Numbered from the stretch's first letter, positions 23,811 through 34,233 are shown. The stretch: 64,000 nt of DNA from Leucaena leucocephala (GCA_037074615.1 CM073566.1:10000001-10064000), one strand, 5' to 3'. Notes: a model not told the origin generated them from the letters alone. Numbers and translations: made by a program.

Positions 23811-23888
23811 TCATTTTTAATATTGAGATGCCCAATTTGTCTTTCTAAAATTGAGATGGGCTTCCTTTGTCTTTTTCCCATAAATAAA

Positions 23889-24413
23889 AGAAGCAAGAAA
23901 ATAATAAAGCAGGAAGTAAAAAGTACAAAGTAAGAAGTGCAGATAAGAACAAGAAATAAGAACAGAGAAAATTAGAAGGAAAACTCAATAATTGTAATTC
24001 TCCATTGCGTTAGTATCTTTACCTTCTAGATCTGTAGTAGTATGATAAATAAAAATTTACCAATCTTTATGGATCTAGAGAAATTGTTAGGTGGTTAGTA
24101 TGATAGTATCTGACCATCCATAGATCTAGCCAAAGCCACCACTCTGGTATGTACATGTACTAAATTTATTATACACTACTGCGTACAAATTTATTATTCA
24201 CTACTGCGTACAATGTTCCACCTACCTCATTTCGTCGGGTCTTAGGTCCAATTTCGTACGGATGGACTTATGTATAATAAACTTAGCCTGTACAGGACGT
24301 GCTATCAATTTATGACAATCGTATCATACTAACAAGCTCAACAATTATCCAGATATCATAAAGATAGATCTAGATTTATTTACCACATCTCTACTTCACC
24401 TTCTGGCTCTGAT
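23889..24413 (-). other. Leader region of the endogenous pararetrovirus
   Basis: This is the minus-strand sequence between the RT fragment at 24415-24890 and the movement-protein start at 16400, interrupted by the Mutator-like element. It is non-coding, has short tandem pieces (two copies of 'actgcgtacaa' at 24179-24212) and becomes pyrimidine-rich towards the movement protein. At 24413-24405 it reads ATCAGAGCC, matching the core of the initiator tRNA-Met primer site of caulimovirids. Confidence 0.55.
24405..24413 (-). promoter_or_regulatory. Possible tRNA-Met primer-binding site (partial)
   Basis: ATCAGAGCC on the minus strand matches nine bases of the usual TGGTATCAGAGCC. The upstream TGGT is not present. 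The site lies exactly at the junction with the RT fragment, where minus-strand DNA synthesis would start in the virus. Confidence 0.35.
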
Positions 24414-24414
24414 T

Positions 24415-24890
24415 TATTTTGAAGGCAGTTGGATCAGGAAGGCTAAGACAAGGAAGTTCCTTAACCTAGGATTTAATCTTCCTAACAATGTTTGAATGAA
24501 AGTCAGTCCAAGGAGGCAGACTATCCTTAAAATGCTGATGAAGCGATTTAGTAAAGTTGCTGAGATGAGGAATAAAATCTGCAACATAATTTAAACATCC
24601 CAAAAATCGTTGAAGTTGTGTTTTATCAATAATTTGATCAGAGAATTTATTAGCAAATTGAATTGCCCTTTCAATTGGTGTAATGGACCCTTGATATATC
24701 CAGTGACCCAAAAACTTTATTTTAGTTTGAAACAAACTAATTTTAGGTTTAGAGACTATTAAACCATTTGTTTCTGCAATTCTAATGAATTTTGAGATAT
24801 ATTCGAAATGTTAATCTATAGAATGACTATAGACTAATACATCATCTATATAAACAATAATATGTTGACTATGATCATTGAAGATATATA
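24415..24890 (-). pseudogene. Displaced pararetrovirus RT block (palm with YIDD, thumb)
   Basis: The minus-strand translation has the polymerase box VYIDDVLVYS (about 24860-24830), then FLGHWI near 24710, and DKTQLQRFLG, the thumb/connection motif of caulimovirid RT (about 24630-24600). It ends LPCLSLPDPTAF near 24430. These are the segments missing from the RT region at 10643-11425. The strand is the same. A stop (24837) and others break it. It could be the edge of a second integrated copy or a moved piece of the same one. Confidence 0.75.
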
Positions 24891-25074
24891 TATATATGAA
24901 AGTATTAATTCGTTTAATCAAATGTACAGGAGCGAGCATGGAGCCAAAGCAAGGAGCAACACGATGTTGTTTACCCATAAGAGCGAGCATCAAAGAGCCA
25001 AAAGAAGCTTCCAGCAATCCTTTTTAAAAAAAAAATCTTTGGAGACTATAAATACTACTCCCTACTTCTCTTTT
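24891..25074. other. Unassigned sequence
   Basis: It begins in a short (AT) run at 24886-24900. No gene or repeat is recognised in the remainder. Confidence 0.4.
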
Positions 25075-25193
25075 TGTCGCAGTTAGATGACTCGCCCTGC
25101 TTGACATTAGTATCGCTTAGAAGAAAATGAGACTTCGCTATGCCTTTGGATCATAGGTGAGCCTAACCCTTTTCCAAAAATTCTTGTAACAAA
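25075..25193 (+). mobile_element. SINE, 5'-truncated
   Basis: It matches the 3' half of the SINE at 29015-29277: 'tatcgcttag', 'ggtgagccta' and 'ccttttccaaaaa'. It ends in TTGTAACAAAAT with an A-rich tail. No clear target duplication is seen. Confidence 0.6.
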
Positions 25194-26391
25194 ATAAAAA
25201 AAAAAACGAGATTAATGGGCATGGAATTTTGTTTTTACTTTCCTTATAGAAAGGAGACAGATAAAGACTAAAAAGAACACTTAATAAAATTATTGAATAA
25301 AAACTTCTAGTTAACAATTTATTAAAATATTTGGTTGTATTTATATAGCTGATCACACTTGGTATAATAATACTTGCAGTTTCATCATCCTCCTTGTAGA
25401 AACCAACTAAAAATGTTAGAAGAGGAGGCAGACACACGTTCATGCTATCTATTGATTACCTGTTTGTAGTCCCTTGACAATGGGTAGCCACCTTTAAGCT
25501 AGGGCAAATACATGTGCATGCCATCTATTGATTGCTTTTAGGCAACATTTTGTTTCTCCCTTAATTTAATTGGTTCCATACAGAGCATTTGATAAAACTA
25601 TCAAAACCTGCAAGAATAAAATCTATCCAATTCTTTTTGCCAATTAACTCAACTTGTGTTGGCATGGTATTTAACTCAACTCTCCCAAAAAATTAAAAAA
25701 TAAAATCCTACAAAAATCAATTGTAAATTCAGAGGAGAGATTTTTGTACAACAATATGATATTTTGTGGTGATTCCATATTAAAAATAAATACTTTAGGC
25801 GATTCTTCAATAATTGGAGAGGATAGTTAGTCACAAATAAACAATTAGAAGACCAAGAAATGATTAATTATTATGTGAAATTTGACTAACCAAGACGAAG
25901 TCCAGTCTAGATTCCTTACATTCAAAAGATATTAAGAAAAAAAGTGGATGAATATAATGATGAGATGTTGATGCTATACGCAACCACATTCAGAAATATA
26001 AGAGATCTAATTTAGACAAAGTTGCTATTTCAGTAAAGGAATCAGGAAATGTGTTTTTCTATGCTTCTTCGACAGCCACAATGGCAAGCAAAAATGATTT
26101 TCTCAACCAAAATGAAGCCCAAAAAAAATAACAGAGAATGTTGAGTACTTTCAAGAGAAATTCAAGAAAACAAAGTTCGTGAAGGGAAAACAAAAACAAC
26201 ACACCCATGACTCATGAAACACATTGCATAATCTCATTCCATAAAAGAGCACGAGTTGGAATCTTAAATGCAAAACCTCATGCCGGGCCATCAAGATCAA
26301 AGATTCCCAGTAAAACATGGTACTTTCATCTTAAGACAAGGTTGCTATAACTGTGAGCTTTACACTGTTAATGAGAATACACAACACATGC
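25194..26391. other. Intergenic region downstream of GCD1
   Basis: AT-rich, with no gene or known repeat recognised. It probably contains the 3' UTR of GCD1 just below 26392. Confidence 0.5.
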
Positions 26392-28763
26392 TTACCTTCC
26401 CTCAAGGTAAGTTTTCTCCACTGAAGTCTTATCCTCCTTGAAGGGTTGGGAAGATGCATCAGATAGGGTAGGCACTCTAGAAACACTACCTTTTCCTTTC
26501 CTAGCATTTGGTCCCACTACCTCTATCATGTATTTCCATCCGTCTATAGGTCTTCGCCGGCTGAAAATATGAGTCTTTATAAAACTAGCAATCTGCATAC
26601 CAGAATATATTCATGAACTCCATGATCATAGATTTCCGTGAGCAAAATCAATGCTTAATATTAGGATTAGCTAGGCAAGAATTCAACTTAAAGTTAAATG
26701 CACCTGAAACTTGCAATAAGCAATTCGGCGATCAAATTCTTGGAGAAGAATATCTTCTTCTCTCTGTGACATCTCCCATATATTTCCATCTGGATTTTTT
26801 GCTGTTGTTTCCCAACCATCGGGAGCATTTTTTAACTCAGAAGAACTAGGAACTTTTGCATTGTTTAGATCATTGTTGCCAGAGTAAAAAATGCTACAGT
26901 TGTCCAAAGCAAACAAATTAACATTCATAAATAGTATATATGGTGAAAGATAGAGACATAAATTAAAAGCATATAAAAGGTTAAACAATATAAAATTAAC
27001 AGGTGATGAAAACCAACAGTTTCCCTTTATAACCTGACACTTCTCAGGCATTCGCTACACCTCTCAGAAAGCAAGTACAGTATTGTAGACATCTTAACAT
27101 CTTATTTAAAAAAACCTGAGGATAAAACATCTGAAAAAGATATTATGGAAACTCATAATTATATGCTTTTAATGTTCAAACCTTGCTGCAAAATTAAACC
27201 TTGATCTTATATTTTGTTATGCGAGAATCTCTGATTGTTTAGATAAGATACAACAAATTACCAAAACCTGAAAGATACAATCAAAATGTGATTTATATAT
27301 AACTGTGTTGAGCCATGTCCAGAGATACTAATCCACAAAATTTCCAACACAAATCATGACACAGATAAATTCCCAAAACATTTCACAGAATTTTCATATA
27401 TAACTGTGTCAGGGATGCTGGAACAATTTTCGAAATCATTGCTTGATAGCGATTTATATAATGTGATCTTAGTAACAAAGAACCATGACCCATATTAGCA
27501 TCATCGAACCGCTTATGCAATCAAACTCATGCTTAAATAAACAGCAATTATCTAAAATCCTCAATCAGTAAGACTCACTGTTCTCATGAAGCAACTTCAA
27601 GTTAACTTCACCATTAGACAAAAAGTTAATGTTGGGACATTTTGATATTTTAGACTAGCCAATATCTATTAATTCAGCACCAAATCTAACTCATGCTTAA
27701 ATAAACAGCAATTATCTAAAATCCTCAATCAGTAAGACTCACTGTTCTCATGAAGCAACTTCAAGTCAACTTCACCATTAGACAAAAAGTTAAGGTTGGG
27801 ACATTTTGATATTTTAGACTAGCTAATATCTATTAATTCAGCACCAAATCTAGAAAACGATTAGAAAGTATGAGATGAGCCTTTTTCTTTGTTTTGTTTT
27901 TTGGTGGATATGTTATGACATGAGTTATTATCACACTTGCCACTAGCATGAAGTGAATTAACGAACTTGCTTTAGGGAAATCACGAACAGGTTTCCATCA
28001 TCTCGGAAGACATATCACATGATCTGATGTTCAGTACACAGTCGGATTTTCAGAATTTTGCAACCATGAACTCGTGTATGGTAACTGTTGGAAACAAAAG
28101 TTCTCAAAATCAGAATCAACTATACTATTCACAAATCCGCAAATTTCGTTAGCATTTCATCAAACAGTTGTCAGACAGAGAAGCGAGAGAGAGAGAGAGA
28201 GAGAGAGAGGCATACTCGGAGCAGCTATCGAGCAATCTCTCAATATCGTCTCCACCACCCACAGTGGAATCCCCCAAATTGGCTTCCTCCATCTTCTCAA
28301 TCTCCTTCATCCATAGACTCGCGTGTATCCTCTGCTTCTTCAACCGATAATCCTTCTTCATATTCTCGACGCTGTAAAGCGCACCATTACCACCCTCCCG
28401 CAGATTTTCCTGCTGCTGAGCCTTTGACCCTTTTCGCCTCTCGTTCCAATTCTCGTTCATGTCCTCAACAAAAGCCTTCGTCTCCGCATGAACATCCACC
28501 GAAAGAACCGTCCTTGATTCCTCTGAAGGGAAATTCACGTCGGTCTCCCAAGGAGCCCGGGCCTTCGGCGTTAGGTCCTCCGGTAGCCAAGCAGCTTCCC
28601 AAGCGTCGTTCCACTCATCTTCTCCATTCTTAGAACAGCGGCTTGAAGACGACGAGAATCTCACGGAAACTTCCCGAGTTGAATTCAAAAGAGGCTTCGC
28701 GACTAGCCCACTGAAACGTTTCAGTATCGAAAAAGAGCTTCCAATTCGCCGAAAAGCATGCAT
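26392..28763 (-). CDS. GCD1: GAMETE CELL DEFECTIVE 1 homologue, mitochondrial (3 exons)
   Basis: Exons are 28763-28216, 26893-26704 and 26592-26392, joined in one frame of 939 nt (312 residues). All introns are GT...AG. The N-terminus (MHAFRRIGSSFSILKRFSG) is rich in Arg and Ser with no acidic residue, as in a mitochondrial presequence. Conserved blocks follow in order: DEWNDAWEAAWLPEDLTP (about residues 50-70), KAFVEDMNENWNERRKG, MKKDYRLKKQRIHASLWMKE, then in exon 2 SGNNDLNNAKVP and NIWEMSQREEDILLQEFDRR, and in exon 3 HIFSRRRPIDGWKYMIE. These match the plant GCD1 protein, which acts in mitochondria and in Arabidopsis is needed for gamete cell fate and early embryo development. No stop or frameshift is present, so the gene looks functional. 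It is the only intact host gene seen, surrounded by transposons. Confidence 0.93.
27524..27851. repeat. Tandem duplication of 164 bp in GCD1 intron 1
   Basis: Two almost identical copies, 27524-27687 and 27688-27851, stand head to tail. They differ at only a few positions (for example tt/tc near the middle), so the duplication is recent. They lie within the first intron (26894-28215). Confidence 0.95.
28183..28209. repeat. (GA)n microsatellite beside the GCD1 exon 1 donor site
   Basis: A pure GA run on the plus strand, reading CT on the gene strand, begins 6 nt after the 5' splice site (28215-28214). The intron therefore starts GTATGC and passes straight into a CT tract. Confidence 0.95.
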
Positions 28764-29014
28764 GTTTCGAATTTATCTGCGTTTTCAACACCAAAACCAG
28801 TGATTACCCATAAATTAGACTACTTGCGGCTCCCAATATCGCACAATGAAGGAGGAGCTCATTGTGGGGCTCGGTCTATGTATTTCATTTCTGTCACGGC
28901 CCTAGAGAGACCCCCGGCTCAAGCTTGAAGGCATTTATAGGATAAATGTGGGCACGCCAAGTAGTGTACCTAGGTTTGTAACAAAAAAAAAAAAAAAAGT
29001 AGTGTACCTAGGTC
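28764..29014. other. GCD1 5' flank
   Basis: Presumed 5' UTR and proximal promoter of GCD1. There is no clear TATA box that I would defend. An A run (28983-28998) and the 24-nt direct repeat of the next SINE (28991-29014) mark its far end. Confidence 0.4.
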
Positions 29015-29277
29015 ACCTATCGTCCGTAGATTTAGCTAACGAAAGGGTAAGACATACGACCATTTCAAGCGTATTCAATTTTTTGGGAGTACTACTTTAT
29101 TATAGTTCCAGTCGCGGCTCTTGGAGAGACATCCTAACTCCTATATGTCTAGGTTTACGCGTGAGCGTAATTGACAGCTCACCTTGCCCAATTTTGATAT
29201 CGCTTAGGAGGAATAGAAACTTCACCTTACCCTTAGATCGTGGGTGAGCCTAATCCCCTTCCAAAAAATTATTTATC
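29015..29277 (+). mobile_element. SINE with 24-bp direct repeats
   Basis: This 263-bp non-coding insert is flanked by identical 24-nt repeats (eight A then gtagtgtacctaggtc) at 28991-29014 and 29278-29301. Its 3' part is shared with the truncated copy at 25075-25193. A third partial copy of the repeat ('agtagtgtacctaggt') stands at 28962-28977. Length, lack of a gene and long target duplications suggest a SINE. I did not find a convincing complete polymerase III box pair. Confidence 0.65.
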
Positions 29278-29301
29278 AAAAAAAAGTAGTGTACCTAGGT
29301 C

Positions 29302-30098
29302 TAATGGAAGGGTAAATGTCTCGCAATATGACGAATTAAAGTTCGAATCCCCTTTAAAAGAGGTGTTCATATTTAATGTCTGAAAACATTTTAAATATGA
29401 TTATTTCTAACAAAATGATACAACTAATTTGAGATTCTTAAAAATAGCTCGTTCCTCATCTTCAAAGGTACTACATTGTTCAAATAATACATATAAAACC
29501 AAATATTGAGTACCTGTTATGGGCTTTAATAATACCACCACAACTAGTAATATTATTGAAGAAGATATAGCTCCATCAGAATTAGCTAATGGTACCAATT
29601 TTATACAATTCAATGTCATTTAGGTCAATAACAATAATTTAGGTCTCAAAAAGAGCAATATGAGTGATGAATCCCTATTTTATCATATTATTTTATATAT
29701 CTTTTAGGAATTTTTTTATGTTTAATATACATTATTGTAGTAGTTATAGCTATTTTGTGCTTTAATTGATTATATGAATTAAATGATTAAAAAGTTATTT
29801 TCTTCTATTTTTATTAATTTTATTATTTATCTTGATTAAATTGATTAGCACGAAGGTATTTTGCTTTTATCTATTTTAGAAAATTAAAAAAATTATGATT
29901 ATAGCCCACATCAACTGTTATCAAATTATATTCTATTATATCCATGAGGAAGGATAATTTATAATATTATATTAACATTATATTTTATTATATTAATTAA
30001 TTCCTTTAAGATAATATTATATTATATTAGTATTATGTTATATTATATTTCATTTGAATTAATTCAAAGATAATTCCTTAATATCTAACATTTGAATT
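29302..30098. other. AT-rich intergenic sequence
   Basis: No gene is recognised. 'agttcgaatcc' near 29340 resembles a tRNA-type B box and may be a SINE remnant. Beyond 29640 the sequence is very AT-rich with many TTATATTA repeats. The open frame 29619-29407 (-) resembles nothing I know. Confidence 0.4.
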
Positions 30099-30856
30099 TA
30101 AGGGTGTTCATAAAGCCCGCGGCCCGGTATGCCCACCCGAGCCCGCGAAAAAAAAGCCCTGCCCAGTCCGATAAATATAGGGTAGAGTTGGGCATCGAGC
30201 TGCAAAATGCAGCCCATGCTTTTTTGGGGCTGGGCACCGGGCTGGGGGGTTGCCCTACCCTGCCCTGCCCATGAGCACTCTTTTTTTTATTTTTTTACTT
30301 TTCTCCCTAGATGCTATACTTGGAAGGGAGAATATGATAGTTACTAGTGACTAAAGGGTCATTTTAGAAATATAAGTAGTTAAGTACGTAAATTGCGTCT
30401 TTTAATATTTATAATTATATTAATTTTTTTTAACTTTACTAATCATAATATGATTACATTATAAATTATAATTATTTATTTTATTTTTTTTAGATACTTC
30501 ATCCTTGTCAACATTTGGGAAATTGATGTAAAGATGTAATTACAAACTATTTAAACTTCAAGGCTTTTTTTTTATATGCAATGAATATCAAGACTTTAAT
30601 TATTATCTTTTTGTTACCTTATTTTTAGTGGATTATAGATATTATTTAACTCTTGAAGACATATGAATATGGTATTATTTTAGAAGTTTATAATTGCAGA
30701 TTTTTTTCCACAACATGAGCATGGCATTACAACTTGGCATGCCCAACCCGCCCACGCCCAGCCCGCCCATGCTCAACCTAAAATAGTTAGGCTTTTACCG
30801 AGCAGAACTGGGCATCGGGCTGCAAAATGCAGCCCATGCTTTTTTCAACACCCCTA
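30099..30856. mobile_element. Non-autonomous hAT element (758 bp)
   Basis: It is flanked by the 8-bp duplication TTTGAATT (30091-30098 and 30857-30864). Ends are TAAGGGTGTTCA and, complemented, TAGGGGTGTTGA. Both ends have G/C-rich subterminal blocks of GCCCGCC/GGGCTGGGC type. A shared 27-nt stretch, 'ggctgcaaaatgcagccc' and flanks, appears near both ends (about 30195 and 30818). There is no transposase. The ends resemble those of the autonomous hAT at 5351-9648 in style (TAGGGG.. plus CCCG repeats) but are not the same family. Confidence 0.92.
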
Positions 30857-30864
30857 TTTGAATT

Positions 30865-31942
30865 TAATCAAAGGATAATAGATAAATATGTTATATTTTT
30901 CTATTTTTTTATTAATTATTTTATCTCTTTTTTCCTATTACTTTTTATTTGACTTGTTTATAGGATATTTAAGTTTTAAAAAAAAGATTATCTCTAGAAA
31001 TATTAGAAAAGATGACAGTTTGGAAAGATAATGAAGATTATTACTATCTTTTAGAAAGCCAATCATTGAAGAGACTCACATCTAACATGATTCACTCCCA
31101 AAAGATATATAAATGACCACAAGGCTCCTCCATTCAACACACCAATCACCACCATCTCAATCATCCCAAAAGCTATATAATTGAGGAGAGATATAGTGGC
31201 TTGAGTTCTTGTGTTTTAGAGTAGGAGTTGAACAATTTTATAAGTTGATCTTTTGCCTTTATGCAAGTTTATGATTTCCTAGTTTTAGGTTTTGAGACTT
31301 GTATATGTTAGATCTAGAGTCTTGGTTAAGACACCTGTGTGATCAAACTCTTGTGATTTATTATTTCAGTTTATAATTTGGTATTCTTTATTTAATATAT
31401 TTGATTTTCTCTTATAATTATTCATGTTGGGTTCACATGTTTAGTTATAGGGTGTTTAGTTGAATATCCAAGTTAGAGGAACAAATTATTTATTGTTTAA
31501 TTTATCACATGCTAAGTGGATCTTCACTAATCATTCCTGATACAATTGTATCCTAGATCTAGGTACAATTGTGGATTGTTTGATTATAACTATGGCGGTT
31601 GTTGTGGGTTCTGCATGTTATGGATTTAGTATATATAATTGTTATAACTCCAATATATTATTGAACGATGAAAACCACGTATCAATCCTTAGAAATTGCT
31701 CGTCTTATTAGTAATATCCTCTTATACTAATGCTTTTATTTTATTTTATTTTTGTTATTATCTCTTTTTGCTTTCTAAAAATTATTAATCAAGTTCTCTT
31801 CTACTCCTCATTCTTACACTTAGTCTAATATACAGTTAAGCCACGCATTAACTCCACACAAAGAATACGACATAAGTTGACTTCTATACTACATAGAGAT
31901 TAATTTAGTAATTAATTTGAGAGCTAACGCTATGCAACATCA
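30865..31942 (+). mobile_element. 5' LTR region of a degenerate gypsy element
   Basis: A TATA-like stretch 'gatatataaatg' at 31104 and an end at CA (31941-31942) just before a primer-binding site fit the 5' LTR of a Ty3/gypsy element. The LTR start is not resolved, because the small hAT element may lie inside it. Confidence 0.45.
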
Positions 31943-31947
31943 AATTT

Positions 31948-31965
31948 TGGGGCCGTTGCCGGGGA
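31948..31965 (+). promoter_or_regulatory. Primer-binding site, tRNA-Asp type
   Basis: TGGGGCCGTTGCCGGGGA differs at one base from the TGGCGCCGTTGCCGGGGA used by Athila/Tat-type gypsy elements. It stands 5 nt after the LTR end. Confidence 0.75.
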
Positions 31966-32424
31966 GTCAATTCCCTTGACTCCTAGGTTAATTAAGTGTG
32001 CTTTCTTTTCTTTTTTCCTTTATTTTCTGAGTGTGTAGTAGAGTCTAGTTTTTGGTGTTTTTCGGTTTGGTAAATTTCAGTTTGATCCTCACTGCTTTAC
32101 TAGAATTATTTCTGACTTGCCCAGAAAAATTTGAGAAAATTCATATTGCAAGTTTTCGACATTTTAAACATTTTTAATAGCTTTAACTAGTAGGTCTGAC
32201 ATATTTTTGCCAAATTCAGACATTTGAGTCAGTTTTTCTATTATTTTTTTTATAATTTCAATTTTTATTTTATTTTTTTAATTTATCTGTTATTTGCATT
32301 TTCTTCCTTCTCTAAATTACTTAATGACTTGGTTTACTAATAATCATCAATATAATCCTAATCTAACCATGCCCTCCCAGTCTTTCACAGGTTCTAATAT
32401 TTCAATAGGTTAGGCAAGAAAGCA

Positions 32425-34233
32425 AATATACTACATTGCACATAACATCTATGAATCTTTTACTGAATATTGGGATCGATTCCAATACATCCTACACAAG
32501 TACCTGCATCACCAAATACTCGATGACTACCTCATACTATATTTCCATAGGGGATTGAAAGAGCAAGACTGAAAACTAATAGATAGTGCAGCGGGAGAAG
32601 ACTTGTTGAATCTAACTGTAGATGAAGCTTGGGAGCTTCTTAGATCATTTGTCATGAGTAACCAACAATATATGGCTCAATTTTCACCTCAACTATATCA
32701 TCAACTGCCCTTCCCACCAAATATACCCCACTCTAAGCCTTTATTTACCCCATATGTGCCACCTTACTAACCCCCAACCCAGCTATACAAGCCATATGGT
32801 AACTCTTGGTTTAGTAGACATTCCCATTTCCTTTCTATTTCAAAGGATGAAGAGATTCAATTTATGAAAAAACTATATGATTGCTTGGTATCACAATACC
32901 CAGCATTACTTATTGAAGCAGAGGTGTTTGGAAGGTTTGAAGAATTGGAGAAATATGAGTGCTATGGATAAGTTTTTGAGTGACATAGCCTATATTGAAT
33001 CTGAAGGAAAAGAAGGAGCCTCACATCCTCAAGATTCATGTGAGAAGCAAGTAACAACTTTAGAGAAAGCCTCAAACAACCAACAACAAAAGGTAAGTCA
33101 AGAACAAACCTACAAGGAGTCATCTTCTCCCTTTAGTAATACAGATCCTATCCTTGAAGAAGTTGACTCTAATGGTAGTATCTTAAATAAAGATGTTACT
33201 AATGCATCTACCTCTTTATGTGATGATAATAATATGCTTGATAATGTTTCTCTTCCTAGTATTCCTAGCACTATATGTGTATCCTCTTGTACTAGGGACG
33301 ATAGTGAACATGTTGCAAACATTGAGCCCTACTTGAGTGCTAATAGTGACTTATCTTGTAATAAAAACTTATTTGAATCTCCTTTTCCTCCCTTGGATGC
33401 ACATAAAATAAAGTTCTTAAAGAAAATGCTAATAATGATATCTTACATACCTCCTTTCTATGTACATGTAGTGATAGTTCACTTTGCATGAATTGTATTG
33501 AATTATCTAGAATGCTAGCCACCTTGCATGAACATGATAGAATTGATAATTATGGTATTCCTCTAATTTCTAATAATCATAAAAAACTTGAGGAAGGTGT
33601 TTTTGTTGTATTGCCAGGACCCAAAGAATCACATGATGAAGTAAAGGCTCCTACAACAATCGAGGAAGTCGTTCTAGCACCACAAAATGTCATAACAAAG
33701 AAAAAGAGGCATAATACCAAGCCCAAACCATTGTAAATCATACCTACCATTCAGGAGGATAAAAATGAGGGTGCTGGTAAGGATGATATATTATGATTTG
33801 CCGACCGATAAAAAAATAATCACTAATGATTATATTTAAATTCCTCATGTTGAAGTTAAGATTCTTACTTAAGGGAGTCTTATTAATTTTATTGGATATG
33901 AGAAATACGTATGTTCTTATATATCTTATAGAGTTCTCACATCTAGTGTCTTGATTATTAGCCTTGCATGCTTGAATGCTTTCCACGGCTTCAAGTATTT
34001 TGATTCTTATCCCATACTTGGAGTTGAAAAATTTGCTGCTTGTGGTTTGTTGAATCTCTTGTAGGTATCTCACTTAGGAGAGTTGTATGGTGATCACCAT
34101 ACTCCCTATCTTGTGGCGCCTCCACAAATTGACCTGAGCCACCATCCCAAACAATTAGATAAAGCTGTGCAAGTGAATGTACACTTACACAAGAGCATGT
34201 TCCTCATCATAGATGAGAATTTCAATTTTAAGA
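32425..34233 (+). pseudogene. Degenerate gag region of an Athila/Tat-type element
   Basis: The plus-strand translation 32430-32770 has a retrotransposon gag-like block: YESFTEYWDRFQYILHKY, then LILYFHRGL, and a stop (32571) before DSAAGEDLLNLTVDEAWELL. A Ser/Asn-rich open stretch (32877-33491) and another (33488-33736) follow, with weak similarity to the gag tail only. No protease, RT or integrase is found. The element is cut at 34233, where another LTR begins. The gag protein would form the retrotransposon particle. Confidence 0.6.

Larger units (their letters stand above)
16446..23879. mobile_element. Mutator-like element with long inverted arms and captured gene pieces
   Basis: The 7434-bp element has matching ends, GGGAAAAAGACAAAG at 16446 and its complement ending at 23879. 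It is flanked by the 9-bp duplication ATAAATAAA (16437-16445 and 23880-23888), typical of Mutator superfamily insertion. The left arm (16446 to about 20525 without its solo LTR) and the right arm (about 22278-23879 without its MITE) are inverted copies about 1.1-1.3 kb long. The arms contain cyclophilin fragments. The centre holds a 21-bp minisatellite and a laccase fragment. No transposase is present, so it is a Pack-MULE-like, non-autonomous element. It sits in the leader of the pararetrovirus. Confidence 0.9.
3815..24890 (-). other. Endogenous caulimovirid (pararetrovirus) locus, heavily nested
   Basis: On the minus strand one meets in order a leader, a 30K-type movement protein, a coat-protein region with a zinc knuckle, aspartic protease, reverse transcriptase, RNase H, a C-terminal region, then a promoter-like and poly(A)-like end. 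This is a caulimovirid gene order. There is no integrase, as expected. The closest match by impression is the Florendovirus-type endogenous group, but the genus is an inference. With the insertions at 1847-3809, 5351-9648, 11828-13272 and 16446-23879 set aside, about 8 kb remains, a normal caulimovirid genome size. All reading frames are broken by stops, frameshifts or insertions, so it is a fossil. Confidence 0.88.

Noticed and set aside
25138..25443. A 101-residue hydrophobic minus-strand frame
   Set aside because: It overlaps the SINE fragment, has no recognisable family and no supporting context.
28088..28633. Plus-strand frames of up to 181 residues opposite GCD1 exon 1
   Set aside because: They are antisense shadows of a well-supported coding exon and of the GA microsatellite.
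29335..29352. tRNA gene suggested by a B-box-like GTTCGAATCC
   Set aside because: No cloverleaf or A box could be built around it; more likely a SINE remnant.
29407..29619. A 70-residue minus-strand frame
   Set aside because: No similarity recognised, short, in AT-rich repeat-derived sequence.
32877..33491. A 204-residue Ser/Asn-rich frame that could be a host gene
   Set aside because: It follows a gag block and a gypsy primer site directly and has no recognisable host domain; best read as gag tail.
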